This document shows, one piece after another, positions 47,766-59,200 of a DNA stretch of 64,000 nt. Numbering within the stretch: the stretch's first letter is position 1; each line of letters begins with the position of its first letter. The notes beneath the pieces were generated by a model that searched no databases, was not told the DNA's origin, and was given only the letters and a program-made list of their open reading frames with translations. The translations under genes were made by a program, and so were the position numbers. This stretch comes from Astropecten irregularis (lineage: Eukaryota; Echinodermata; Asteroidea; Paxillosida; Astropectinidae), in the NCBI GenBank assembly GCA_963971285.1, contig OZ020254.1, positions 9,548,001 through 9,612,000 on the forward strand, written 5' to 3'.

Positions 47766-49470
47766 CCTCTTCATCGCAGTGGGAAAGCTTTCTTCCGAGA
47801 CCGTTCTTCATCGTCATTCAAAAAGGAGACCTACACTGGATTGCCCAGGCTTTGTATGACAGCAGTGGGAAACTCAAAACTAATCTCATCGACAATTGGT
47901 TTAATCCACCACTTCGTCCAAGGGTCACATCAAAGTCCCCACCAGATGTGGGGAATTCCACTGAAATGCCCAAATCAACTTGCACCAAGGGGGAATTTAT
48001 CCAAAGGCACGAGAGGTTGTTGAGCAGCCTCAGTGCCCTTGGAATGCGGAAATGCTGGATCAGCTTGATCCAAAACACCGCGTCAAATTTCCAGCTGTTT
48101 TAACACAGCGCTTTGCACTGGACAGGAGCCTTGTTTCGCTTATGAAGCGACGCTCCGCAGTGGGTAATTCGTCCAGCTACATGAGCCAGGCAATAGCGGA
48201 ACAGCACAGTGAGGAGTGGGGGAAGAAGGTACTGGAGTACCTAGGGGATTGCGAGTTACACAAACGTGGCAGCATCCTGACAGGTGTAGAGCTAGATGCT
48301 GAGTATCTGCCACCGCCTGTGCACCGTCCACCACCACTGGCAGGATGGTTTGAAACTGCTCACACTGTTTATGCTGCAGCACGTGTACGACAGATGCAGG
48401 CGGTGATCACTTCGACATATGGGAGAATTCTGAAGTTGGATTCTACCAAGAAGGTAATTTAAGATTTTATTATATTGAGAGGTTACTAATCCATTAACAA
48501 TCGCAGGCTCAGACAATGCTAATATTTATATGGATATGCAAGTTTTGGGAGATTTAGTAGTCAAAAAACAACTACTATATAAAAAAAAGTACATAAAAAA
48601 AATCAATGGACCATTTATTTAAAGGAAAATAGTATGTTGTTGAAAGAAGGCTTTTGTAAAAGGGCATTGATCATATCAAAAACAAAAAGGAGTGGATCAT
48701 TTCAAACATTGCAAAAATTCTAGTATCTAGGGATATGCAAGTCATGACATACGAAAACTAGATTTGGTAACCTGGACATAATTTGTCCAGGATTGGATGG
48801 TTTGAATCCATCTCTAGTTGTTATGATTGACTTGCATTATATTCATTTCCTATTCTATGTTCATAGTTTTTGAAGATTAAGCAGTAAAAAAAAAAACAAC
48901 TTTTTAAAAAAGCAGGGTTGTTTAATCACTAAATTAAAAATTAAAAGATATAAATCAGTGGACCATATATTTTTTTTCAAAGTAAAAGAGTATGTCGATC
49001 AGAATCCACTCCTTTTTTTGTTACAGGGAGCAGATAATTTCAACAGTGAGGATGGATGGAACAAATTTGAAAAAGGGAATGGACCATTTTGACAATAATA
49101 GGGAATGGATTATTACAACTATAATAAGGATGCAATATTTGATTATTTTTTTTCAGATCACTACCAAGCTAGCTGGTGACATGGAGAACAGTGCTCAGTG
49201 GACGACAAATGTTGGAAATGAACGTGGTGAGATTCTCAACTCAGTACTGACAACAGGAGAGGGTGCAGGGCTGGAGAGTATGTGCCAGGGAATCGTTAAG
49301 AGGTATAAGGATGCCAAAGTAGCGGTACCAGAGCTGATATATGTGGATAGGGACTGCTGCGGTGGTTCGGGGTTATCGCCTGTCCTGACATGGTTCAGTC
49401 CATGAAGATGTCATGTTTGCTTGGACATATGGCATTGACCACAGAGCACCATCCTCTATTTGTGACCTGG

Positions 49471-49712
49471 GGCCAATTTCACGGCGCTGCTAAGCACAAA
49501 AATTTGCTTAGCACAAAAATGTCTTGCCCAATAAAACAAACCACAGTTAAAAATTCCATTTGATATTCATGGTCAGTCAACAACAGCCAAAGAACAATCA
49601 TAAGCGATACATAACAAATGGATATTTGAATTGGTTGTTAACCCTGTTTTTGGTAAGATTGAAATGTCATGCTTAGCAAATTTTTGTGCTAAGCAGCGCC
49701 GTGAAATTGGCC
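49471..49712. repeat. MITE family B, copy 4, inserted in the transposase-like gene
   Basis: 242 bp. GGCCAATTTCACGGCGCTGC and inverse, flanked by CCTGG on both sides (49466-49470 and 49713-49717). It interrupts the coding block between LTTEHHPLF-like and LSSCIFEW sequence. Confidence 0.92.
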
Positions 49713-50820
49713 CCTGGTGCTCACGCTTGTCCAGCTGCATATTCGAGTGGGATGCGAACGATGTCGCTCTGTACGAGAAGGCAAAGAGAGGGGAATAGGA
49801 AAGCAGGCCGGACATGAGCCATCAGCAAAGCATGTGAAGGACTCCTTCAAAATACCAGAGATGTCACGCCACTGCGAGAGGAAGACAAGAGGAGTTGAGC
49901 AGACACGTTCATTGATTGGAGACATGCTGAATGTCATTTTGGATTCAACGGACTCCACTGGCATGCCTCTTATTGATTACAATACCATGCCACGCATTTG
50001 GGAGGTGCAACAGAAGCATCTTCCATGCATCCAAGACGTGCCAAATGTACAGCTGTACACTGAAGTGGGTACAGTGGAGAAGGGCGGGGAGGTCTTAAAA
50101 GTGTACCGATGTGGCCGCGGCTCAACATCTCTTGAATCATTTCATCGCCACCAGTGTAGCTTCATACCAGGTAGATGTACTACCATATTGAGATTAACTT
50201 GTTTTAACTTGTCTACTTGTTTTGGTCCTTATGAGAGTGGTCTCAAAAGATATTTCCAACAAAAGGAATTGAATTAATTAACTTCAACAGCTTTTTCCAC
50301 ATTTTCATGATATTTTTATTTTGTTTTAGGTTACCGTTTGAACATTTCAATTATAAGACAGAGTTATATGTCTTTTCATGACCAAGTTCCAAACAGATCA
50401 GTTCCTCTTAATAGGTCAAACTTTAAAAATGCTTTTTGCATTTAAAACACACAGTTCAGATAGTTGCAGTACGTACGGTGATTAGAAAAAGGAGAATATC
50501 ACAAAGAACAAATCCGTTGTATTTCTGTATTTTTTCAATTCAGGATAATCGTTTTTCCATTCTTGAAAACTTAAACATTGAGAGAACGATAATAATGCAG
50601 AAAGGAGTACTACGCAGCAAAGAAGCCCACTGATGGTTTTCAGATCCCACACCACATGCAGTTTTTAGGAAAATATTTCCTTCCCCCCCCCCCCCATAAA
50701 AAAAATTAAATAACTTTTATAAATTGTGGTTATCTCTCTTTCCATTTACCAGGCACCAGATCTAATGCAGTACACACCCAAATGTACATTCTGGAAGGAC
50801 TATCACGGTGGAACCTCGAC

Positions 50821-51705
50821 ATTATGCCCGGGCCCTTTTTTAGCTCAAAAATGTGAAAAGAACAAACACTTTTCATAATTATTTTTATTATTTCCTGAAT
50901 TAATTATTTTACTATAGTTCTGCAGATAGGGCGCAGATGGGAATGATCGTGTTTTAATTTACTGCACAAAACAAGCGAGAGAATGGGTACGAGGTTGACT
51001 GGTGTCGACTAGTCTTGGTTCCAAGACCTTCGTTGTTGCTTCCCGCGGCCCATAGTCTTGATCCAAGACCATTTTATTTTCTTTGTTACTAAACAAATTT
51101 GTATCGGGTTTTGAACAAAAGAAAATGCAAATAATCATATAAATGGAAACTGAGCATTTATTATTTCACAGAAAACAAAGCCTGTTCTTGAGTTGTAAGG
51201 ATTTCATTCCATGGAATTTTCAATTTTGCAATAGGCCCCCTATCTATTTTTCTAAAAATAATTTTTTTTTTTAATCACGACTTGGAAGAGATTGTATTTT
51301 CAGTATCAAAAGTACATTTCTTCCATTTCCTTTTTAAATATGTAGATAAAAATAAATACATATGCCATATTTCACATTAGCGATGTGTAATAGGTTCCAT
51401 AATGTAGATTATATTCAAAGAGGTGGCTCCGGTTTATTTTTTGCATTGTATTGAACCCTTTTTAATCGATTATACTGTAATTTCCGGAAATTATTGTTTT
51501 GTTCTTAAAACCCATATACGGTATAGAAAAAAATTTGTCGTTAGCCTACCATTCATACTGAAGAGTCATACATTATTATGTAATAGTGAAATTAATGTTT
51601 AATCTCTGCATTATAAGTTTCATGTGACAATTTCATCTACTGCAACAAACTTGAAAAGTGGGGGATGTAATCAAAGATTACCGGAGGTTATGACGTCATT
51701 ACTAT
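50821..51705. other. Intergenic, after the transposon relic
   Basis: AT-rich. A poly-C run is at about 50683-50695 (inside the relic's last intron). TTTATT at 51433-51438 may be the poly(A) signal (AATAAA) of the minus-strand orphan gene. Nothing else is recognised. Confidence 0.5.
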
Positions 51706-54700
51706 TTATAGACAATTACAGAGCGTAGTTGGCTTGACTGGTTGCTCAGTGGTTTGCTGAGGTTCTTCCTCCGTCTGTCTGGAAGTCTCAGCAGGTGCAT
51801 TCTCATCGAGTTGGGGTCCTGCGGCTGCATCATTTGCAGGTGCGGCATCTTCAGTGCTTCTCGGTTTTCGTTTGGACTTCTTGTGAAGCAGTTCTCCGCT
51901 GCCTACACGCTCGTAGTAGCCGAGCTTTTGGAAGAAGGCTGATGTCTGGGCGTCTTCGTCGTAGGCCTCCTGGCCGGGTTTGATTCCATCCACGAACCTG
52001 ACGCTGCGCTTGTCGGAAGCCTCGGCACTGCATTCGTCCCGACTGTCCGAGGTACGTGCCACCGGCTGGTACTGCGTGTCCTCGTCGTAATCCTGGTCGT
52101 CAGCCCCTTGAGCAAATGGCGAAGAGGAGTAACGCAGTGTCTCGCTGTGAGTCGTCTGCAGATATTCGTCTTCAGCTGATGGTTCTGCCACCCAGGAGTA
52201 AGCATCGTGAAATATTTCTTCACTGCTTGTTTTCTCTACGACGTTTTTGGCTCTTGTGGAAACTGGACCGCGGCCTGCTGCCCTGGACTTAGTGCTGACT
52301 GCCTCCGAGACAACCTTCTCCTGGCCATGTTGGTGAGAGACATTTTGTCCGGCTCCAGAGGAACATGTGCTCATTGGCGTCAGCTGGCCGGTGCGAATCA
52401 TTTCGGCAATCATGTTGTCGGCATAGTGCATCAACGCCCAGTAGCGTTTACGACCTGTGAACTTTGGCAGTATGCGTCTTAGACCACGGTGCATGCCATA
52501 CGTGTAGTTAGTGCTGGGATGAAGTCCCATGCTATCCGGGTACACAGCATCATCATTGACTGGAGATTTGCCTGCATACGTAGGAGTGCCCGAGTCACCT
52601 TCCTTAGGCTTTGCGAAAGTAGTGCGTCTGGGTTCGTCAGTATGACTCTCTTGATCAGCTATTTCGGCACGAACTTGTCTACTGAGCTCTTTGAGATCTG
52701 TGATAACTTCCTTCTTTGTCGAGTCATCCAGCTCAGTGTCATCCAGCTCAGTGTCGAGGGCATCCTCCCAAAATTCCTCCTCAGTTTGACCCTCCCTTAA
52801 GTTGCAGGTCATCATGAGAAGAGCATTGTAGGAACTTCCTTCCTGCAGCAGGCGACTTAGGCATGACCGTGTGGCCTTGCGCAAGGTGTAAGTCCCGACC
52901 GTGCCGAAATTATTCTGACGGGTCGCCAACCTGTCCCTTGAGGTGCTTTTGTGTTCATAAGACACGGTCTTACGGTCGGAGAATGTGTCGTTTCCCCTTG
53001 AGGCTGGCTTAATCGCTACATTGGTGATGGGACGAGGCACTTTGGTAGCATCAGCGGGAAAGTTGTTCAGGGCAGCCAAGAAGTCGACATAGTCCAAAGT
53101 CTCCACTTCTTCTTCGGCCATGGCAACTCTGATGGCGTTGAACATGGTCATCATGGCGTCACGGGTGGATGCTCGGGAAACCAGAAACTTGGGCAGGGCT
53201 TTCTTGATCTCGGCCCTTCTGGAGTAGGTGTAGCTGGAGTTGAGGAACTGGCTCAACTTCCTGGGCTTCACTGGCTCTCTCGGTGCAGTGAAATCGAGTG
53301 CAAGTTGGACTTGAACCGGAACCTCTTCACGAGGAGTCTCGCAGATGAGTTGATGCTCTTCGAGAGACTCGGTACACGGTTCGAGCAGCATCTGAATCCC
53401 ATCATTGAGTGGAGTGGCCTCGCCCCCAGTAACATGTACTGGAGTGATATCAGGCATGCCGTCACTCTTGGCCCATTCGCCGGCACACATGAGAGCCTTG
53501 ATGTTACCGGTCACGCTGAAGCGACGCAGGGATGATTTAGCAGCCTTCCTCAGAGCATAGGTTGTAGCCGTACGGGCTGGTTCGCCATCTTCATAGACAA
53601 ACCAATCCGGTGTTGCCGTCTTTTTGCTTTCCACTGGCTTGCGATGGTCTCTTGGCTTGGCGGTTTCTTTGACATGTTTAGGTCCGGCGCTTCTGTTCAC
53701 TTTTTCGTAATTGTATTTCTTGACCATCTGCGGGCTGATTTTCCTGGGTTCCTCGGCGGTAACTTTCCTCGCAGCACTGGTTTGTTGTTGAGCTTGCCGA
53801 CCGCCTTGCACCTTCTTCATTTTCCCCTCGAAGCGACGCTTGACAAACTTCAAAACCTGGTTAACCAACAGGCGGGCTTCGCGACGCAGGGCTGTCTCGC
53901 TCACAGCAGGACGTGGGCGCTCTGGAATTCGATATTTTCCCGAGCTCTTGTCTTTTTCACTGGATTGGCAAACTGTCTGTTCTGGGAACTGTGCTATCCT
54001 GCGCAGTAACCGCCTGAAACAAAGAGAAATCATTTTTAATGTGCTTAGTAGACCTATGGAATGTCAAGCGATTTACTTAAAAAAGTGTTCCATACAGATT
54101 TTGCACTGGTTACTTACTGCACGTTTGCGTAATAATTACAATAGTGCAACTAACGCAAACAATATCTCTGTTCAAAAACGGTGAAATGGCACCTGTCATA
54201 AAATAAGGAAGAGCAGATTAAGTTGCCGGCACCGTCATGCATTTTCTCGTTGGCTATGCCGGCCTTCTAAAGGTTATTTTGCCGGAGGTACGTTCTTGTA
54301 CTGCAAATTAGCCAATGGAAACGGCAAAATTGTAGGAACATTGCCGGTGCCGGCAATTATACAATGCCTAAAAATAATGCATTTGGTGTTTTTTTGTTTT
54401 TTGTAAATTATGCGTTTCTCAATATACTGTCCTTTTCAAAAAGGCATACATGCATGATATCACGAATCAAAAAGATAAGGGACTTTCTGTAAGTCTAGCT
54501 TATATATATACTCACTCTTCAATGCGCTTCACAATCTCATCGATAAGGAAGTCGATATCGCCAGGTGTTCCGCACGGCATTCCCCGCTCAAATCGTTCCA
54601 ACAGCTCCCCCATTCGATTAGACTTGGACAGGCTGGACTGCCGGACGGCTGCTGCGATATCTGCAAGGAAGGACCAAGGATCCAGTCAATTGGTTAAAGG

Positions 54701-55503
54701 TAATTATCATACTTTGGTAAGACACCAAAACAGAAATGTTCACAGATTTACGTATAAGTTACAGGGTATGGAGATGGTGGTGGTATAAACATACCGTTAA
54801 AATATTGTTCCACTCGAAATGGTGTATTTACCCAGAAGTAAGTAAAACATCGACCGAAAATCTTCTTGATCTTTTAAAAGATCAAAAATAAAAGAGAAAA
54901 GACTTTATCATAAATACTGTGGCTGTTTTTCACTGTTTTCTCAAAAAGTGGGCACCGTATGGGACTGAAATTTTCAAAGATGGTTGTTACTGTATCTGTC
55001 TTGATATTTTTGCCCATGAATCTGTATTTCTTTGATAAAAACCAAAGTATATTACATTGAAGCCTAATATATACACGATTAAGGTCACAGAACGGCACTC
55101 ACATTTTGATTATCCAACATGTACCATACAAAAACACACCTGCAAACATTTGAGCTCAATCGGACATACGAGTCACCAGAAAATAGCGACAACCCGACTC
55201 AATGTTTCTTATAAAACATAAAGAATGGTTTTGATCTTACCCCGAGATCAAAACCTGTTTTCGGGCTTTGTTTGGCTAATTTCTGGGATAAATACACCAT
55301 TTCTAATTCAGGCGGATATATTATATAACGGTATGTTTCTACCCTGAAAGTTATATGTAAATTTGTGAACATTTCTGTTCAGGTATGTTACCCAATCCTG
55401 AACTTACCTTTACAAGCATCAATTATGACAGAATGAAAATTCATTAATCGCAAGTCATAAGGTCTCATGTCTCAATCTTACTTTGCCTTTGCGAGAGAGA
55501 CAT
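51706..55503 (-). CDS. Orphan repeat protein with possible CaaX box, 824 residues
   Basis: Not recognised. Three coding exons: 55482-55503 (start), 54516-54660 and 51706-54013, 2475 bases in frame. The short first exon is inferred from an ATG, a gtaaga donor and matching phase; the other two are firm. The N-terminus (MSLSQRQNIAAAVRQSS...) is helical and basic. Four copies of a motif of about 35 residues, roughly Y-(T/A)-x-x-R-x-A-x(4)-L-x-(R/K)-F/L, then ALM, occur near residues 208-241, 317-354, 430-461 and 558-597. They are separated by acidic or low-complexity linkers, including a DTELDD duplication. The last 220 residues are disordered and acidic. The protein ends TTLCNCL, which fits a CaaX prenylation signal (Leu favours geranylgeranyl). 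It is divergent from VPS51 and probably shares its promoter region. No enzyme motif is seen. Confidence 0.8.
54694..55050 (+). repeat. MITE family A, copy 13
   Basis: TTAAAGGTAATTATCATACT start, central GATCTTTTAAAAGATC, GGGCACCGTATGGGACTGAA block. The right terminus is degraded after AACCAAAGTATATTA. First intron of the orphan repeat gene. Confidence 0.88.
55060..55414 (-). repeat. MITE family A, reversed partial copy 14
   Basis: Reverse copy from about 55235 (CCCCGAGATCAAAACC) to the terminal TGAACTTACCTTTA. The outer left part is diverged and less certain. It lies back-to-back with copy 13, so the pair can form a hairpin of about 700 bp. Confidence 0.7.
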
Positions 55504-55829
55504 TGCAGTATTCCTTGTTGAAGTTGAAGTTGAAGTCCGCTGAATTAATAAGATGCTTTACACAGACTTCCTTTTATTCATTCAACCCAACATCCATCTC
55601 TGCAAAACACAAATTCCTGACCAGCGACACAGCAAGCACACCTGACGCGTCACGTCGCCCAAACAGGTTGGTCCTGCTTTGCGCTGTGTTTGGGCGTCAA
55701 TAATACGCGCGCATGGTTCCACACGCGAGCGGTTGGTCTAGCAACGCGTATCCATCTATCTTTGTGACGTAGAGAAAGAAACGCGTGCGCATGAATGATT
55801 TTTTTTTTAATGCAGTGCTAGTGACTGTT

Positions 55830-56027
55830 CAATGTTACAAAAGTTCACTGAAGTTTATCTTCATTGAAAAGTGAACAAAGAAAAATGGACTCAGCGGGAT
55901 TCGAACCGGCGACCTCCTGAATACCGTACAGGCGGATCCCGCTCCAGTCAATTTTTCTTTGTTCACTTTCCATGACTTAGTTTAAAATTCAGTCAGTTTC
56001 CCTTGTGGTTATTTGATGAAGTTTATC
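55830..56027. repeat. Family D: palindromic tRNA-derived element, copy 2
   Basis: GTGAACAAAGAAAAATGGAC and its inverse enclose GGGATTCGAACCGGCGACCT, an inverted B box. The middle, including the A box, is deleted compared with 28414-28625. The shared tail runs into the assembly gap. Confidence 0.78.
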
Positions 56028-56227
56028 NNNNNNNNNNNNNNNNNNNNNNNNNNNNNNNNNNNNNNNNNNNNNNNNNNNNNNNNNNNNNNNNNNNNNNNNN
56101 NNNNNNNNNNNNNNNNNNNNNNNNNNNNNNNNNNNNNNNNNNNNNNNNNNNNNNNNNNNNNNNNNNNNNNNNNNNNNNNNNNNNNNNNNNNNNNNNNNNN
56201 NNNNNNNNNNNNNNNNNNNNNNNNNNN
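56028..56227. other. Assembly gap (200 N)
   Basis: Exactly 200 N, a typical fixed-size scaffold gap, so the true length is unknown. It begins in the tail of a family D repeat, the probable cause of the failed join. VPS51 5' UTR is likely within it. Confidence 0.99.
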
Positions 56228-56228
56228 A

Positions 56229-59200
56229 ATGGCTGCCACCAAGGAAGGTAAAGTTAAAAATCTACTCGTATAATTTTAATTTAATAACAATAAAATCAAG
56301 CATACCACATACATATTATTATAAATGGATTACTGTACATTTCATATGTTGTTTGAGTCTATATGGAGGATACTTTTCTTTTGTTCAGGAGTTTTAATCC
56401 GGCAGCAGCAGCAGCAGTTATTGCTACATTGAGTTGGCTACATTGTATGTCGGGAGCTGGGGTTGACCGCATTCAGCATTGCTGTTGCAACGAATCTTGG
56501 AATCGTCGGATTTGCAAATCCGGTGCGACGAAACTAGGAATCCTAGTTTCGTTGACGGATTTGCAAATCCGTTGTTGTGCTCAGAGATTTTCGTGGTCAG
56601 GTTTAAAAGGCATTATATCCAGTATATTGGTTTATTTAGTTGATGTTTATTAGATTTGTGAGAAAAAACAACTTGGGTTTAATCATTTAGTTGGACAGCG
56701 AGGCTAAAAACACATCGCCCACGGCCCACGTTCACGTCCGTTCATGATTCCGCTGACGTTCATTCTGCTGCTGGCACTAGCACCATCTTCAATAGACTGG
56801 GTCCCAGTCAAATTGTGAGGTTTGGGGCACCGTTCATGGAGTTAAATATTTTTAAAAATCTATGGGCACCGGTCGCGATCAATGCACCCTGCATTGATCT
56901 TAACTTCTCGCTGCCACCGATCCAAGGCCGCTGGTATTAGTTTTTCTCTTCTTAACATAAAAAATGTGGGGACTGGCAACGAGTTTACTTAACAGATTTG
57001 CAAATTCGGTACCGAAATTAGGAATCGGATGATAGAGGGCGTTTATGATCTAGTTTCGTCGAATTCGTAGATTCGTTGCAACATTGCCACTGTGGCACTG
57101 TCACTGTGTGCATGTGTGCATGTGCAGCTAAGCTGCGCGCTGGGGGTGTTGTACTCTCACACTGCACAGTCACATGGTCACAGTCAGGCAGTTTTTCCAA
57201 TGCATTTGTTTATTTATTTCTTGTATGTTTACACACACAAAAAACTTGGGCTTAATCATTTTGGTGGACAGCGAGGCTAAGAACACGTCGCCTGTGTTCA
57301 CGTTCATTCAGTTAGCGTGATACTTTCCACCATCTTTAATAATAATGGCAGTAATGGACTGGTTCCCAGTTTAGGGCATGCAACAGTTGTACATGTACGT
57401 ACCCTTACACGAATTGGCACGAAACGGCCGAAAGAGAGGGCGTCACGATCATCTCATTATAATGTGACGTCATCGCACTGACCAAAAATGGAAGTTTTCA
57501 TGAATGAAACTGACGCGCATGGGCATATTCTCAGCAACGCCCACTCGAATCATTGCCACATCGACAGACCTCGCCATGATCTTTCAAATGGTACCAAAAA
57601 CGTACAAATTTGTACATTTCGTCAACCTTTTGACAATTTTTTTGTGGTATCATTTTTTTTGCCATTTTACCGCGAAACCGCGCCACCGTCTGAGTGTGAT
57701 TGTTGGGTCATTGAATATTCATATAACGTGTGTTGGGTCTATTGGTTGTGTATGCTGAGAGCGCAACATGAATATGCATAGAATTGCATGGTCACCCGGA
57801 GATGTCGTACGGCCGACCGTTGGTCGTTGATAAGTCGTACACCGTGTGTGTTTGCATAGGCACATCGCGTGATGCGTGCTCCGTACATGCCTGCAACGAC
57901 CCTGCGTGTGTGCGTAACAAGTTGGGCCAGCACATGGTTTCCGTGACGTCACGAGCACTGCCTTGCGCGTTGACCAATCAGCGCGGCGCTTGTCACACAC
58001 CGCACTGTTTCCATCCGTGTTTACAGTACATATGGGGAATTTTTCGCTGTGCCGTCCTGCAGCATTGCCATTGGTGTAAGCCTCTTGCTGCCGCTGAGGG
58101 CGTTGGACATAGTTTTTAGCTGTTCCGACATTTCGGATGTCGGAACAGGTTTAGGTTTTTGCTTAGATTTTTATTATTATTATTATTATTATTATTCTTT
58201 ATCACCCTCTAAGCTTGTTAACAGCTTATCTCTTCTTAGCTTCTTCTGATCAGCTTAGATGAGGTATCATATGAAAGCTTATAAGCTAAGGATCATACTG
58301 GCACTGAGTTGTAAAAATTCTTCATTAATTAGGCACGTGACAGCTCATTTGCATATTTAATTAGTCAATTTTGTTAGCAGCGTATCTCGAGAACCCAAAA
58401 TGATATGAAAATAATTCTTTTTCCAAAAGCTTTGTTACGTCCTGTACTTGTGCATGCTGCCACGAAAATGGCCGTGACGTCATCATGACGTCATAAAATT
58501 GGCTGTTTTTAAGCCCTATGTCAGAGCATAGGCCTATTATGTGTGTGTAGTGTGTACACGTACATGTACATGTACTGTATTACTGTATACAGTTGACCCC
58601 ATTTGCAGCTGGGATTGTTTATCTCAAATGATCAGAGTCTGAGGAATGTGCTGTTATGTAAGAGGTAGGCCAGCAAGTGCATGATCATGCACTGTTGCCA
58701 CGGTAACAAGGTGTGTTAGTATTCAAGCGCATGAAAGCACATGTAGTACGATGTTGAAAGTACTGTCAAGTTCATCGTCTAGAGGATGTGTTATGAGGCT
58801 CACTTTCTGACCCAAGTTTATATGCTTATTTCTTTTGATTATTTAGTCAGTTCGTGGTTAGTTTGATACTATGGAAATGACCATGACGTCATCATGACGT
58901 CATCAAAAATGCTGATTTTATTATTAGCAGCATATCTCAAGAACGGTAAGTGCTACCGTAATGATTCGTTTTGTAAAAGCTTTGTTATATCATGTAGTTG
59001 TGCATGCTGCCCCGAAATTTTCAGTGACGTCATCATGACGTCATTAAAAAAGGTAATTTTTGGTTTATAGAAGTAAATCTCGAGAACAGTAAGTGCTACG
59101 GTATTGGTTCTTTTTATAAAAGCTTTGTTAGACCCTGTAGATTTGCACGCTGTTGTGAAATTAACTGTGACGTCATTATGACGTCATCAAAAGGCATAAT

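Larger units (their letters stand above)
45003..50820 (+). pseudogene. Decayed transposon-derived gene, DUF6729/KDZ-like family
   Basis: Coding blocks at 45003-45212, 45775-48453, 49157-49470, 49713-50170 and 50753-50820, each with splice-like borders. Landmarks: a paired-Cys/His finger (YECEQLI..HLAKYH, CEQCS...HVETVH) at 45860-46000, FPAVLTQRFALDRSLV, ITSTYGRILKLDSTKK, TTNVGNERGEILNSVLT, PELIYVDRDCCG, LSSCIFEWDANDVALY, KQAGHEPSAKHVKD, CIQDVPNVQLYTE, YRCGRGSTSLESFH and HTQMYILEGLSRWN. From memory these match a large family of transposon-derived proteins in fish and invertebrates. It is dead: frame changes near 45030, 48030 and 49800, a lost central Cys-rich part, a MITE inside the catalytic region and an abrupt 3' end. 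The same motifs could belong to a domesticated relative, but this copy cannot encode one protein. Confidence 0.75.
55504..56228. promoter_or_regulatory. Divergent promoter region, orphan repeat gene and VPS51
   Basis: About 725 bases separate the two ATGs. It includes a CpG-containing stretch (55644-55790, with several ACGCG motifs), family D repeat sequence and the 200-base assembly gap. The head-to-head arrangement suggests a bidirectional promoter. Core elements cannot be named because the most proximal part for VPS51 is missing. Confidence 0.45.

Noticed and set aside
46018-47774. Long minus-strand frames (161, 200 and 167 codons) rich in QLVDERVWTVD
   Set aside because: Antisense of the coding minisatellite. 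The 51-bp unit is open on both strands, and the plus strand carries the recognisable transposon motifs.
56003-56273. Open frames crossing the N run
   Set aside because: Artefacts of undetermined bases. Only the six codons after the gap are supported, as VPS51 exon 1.
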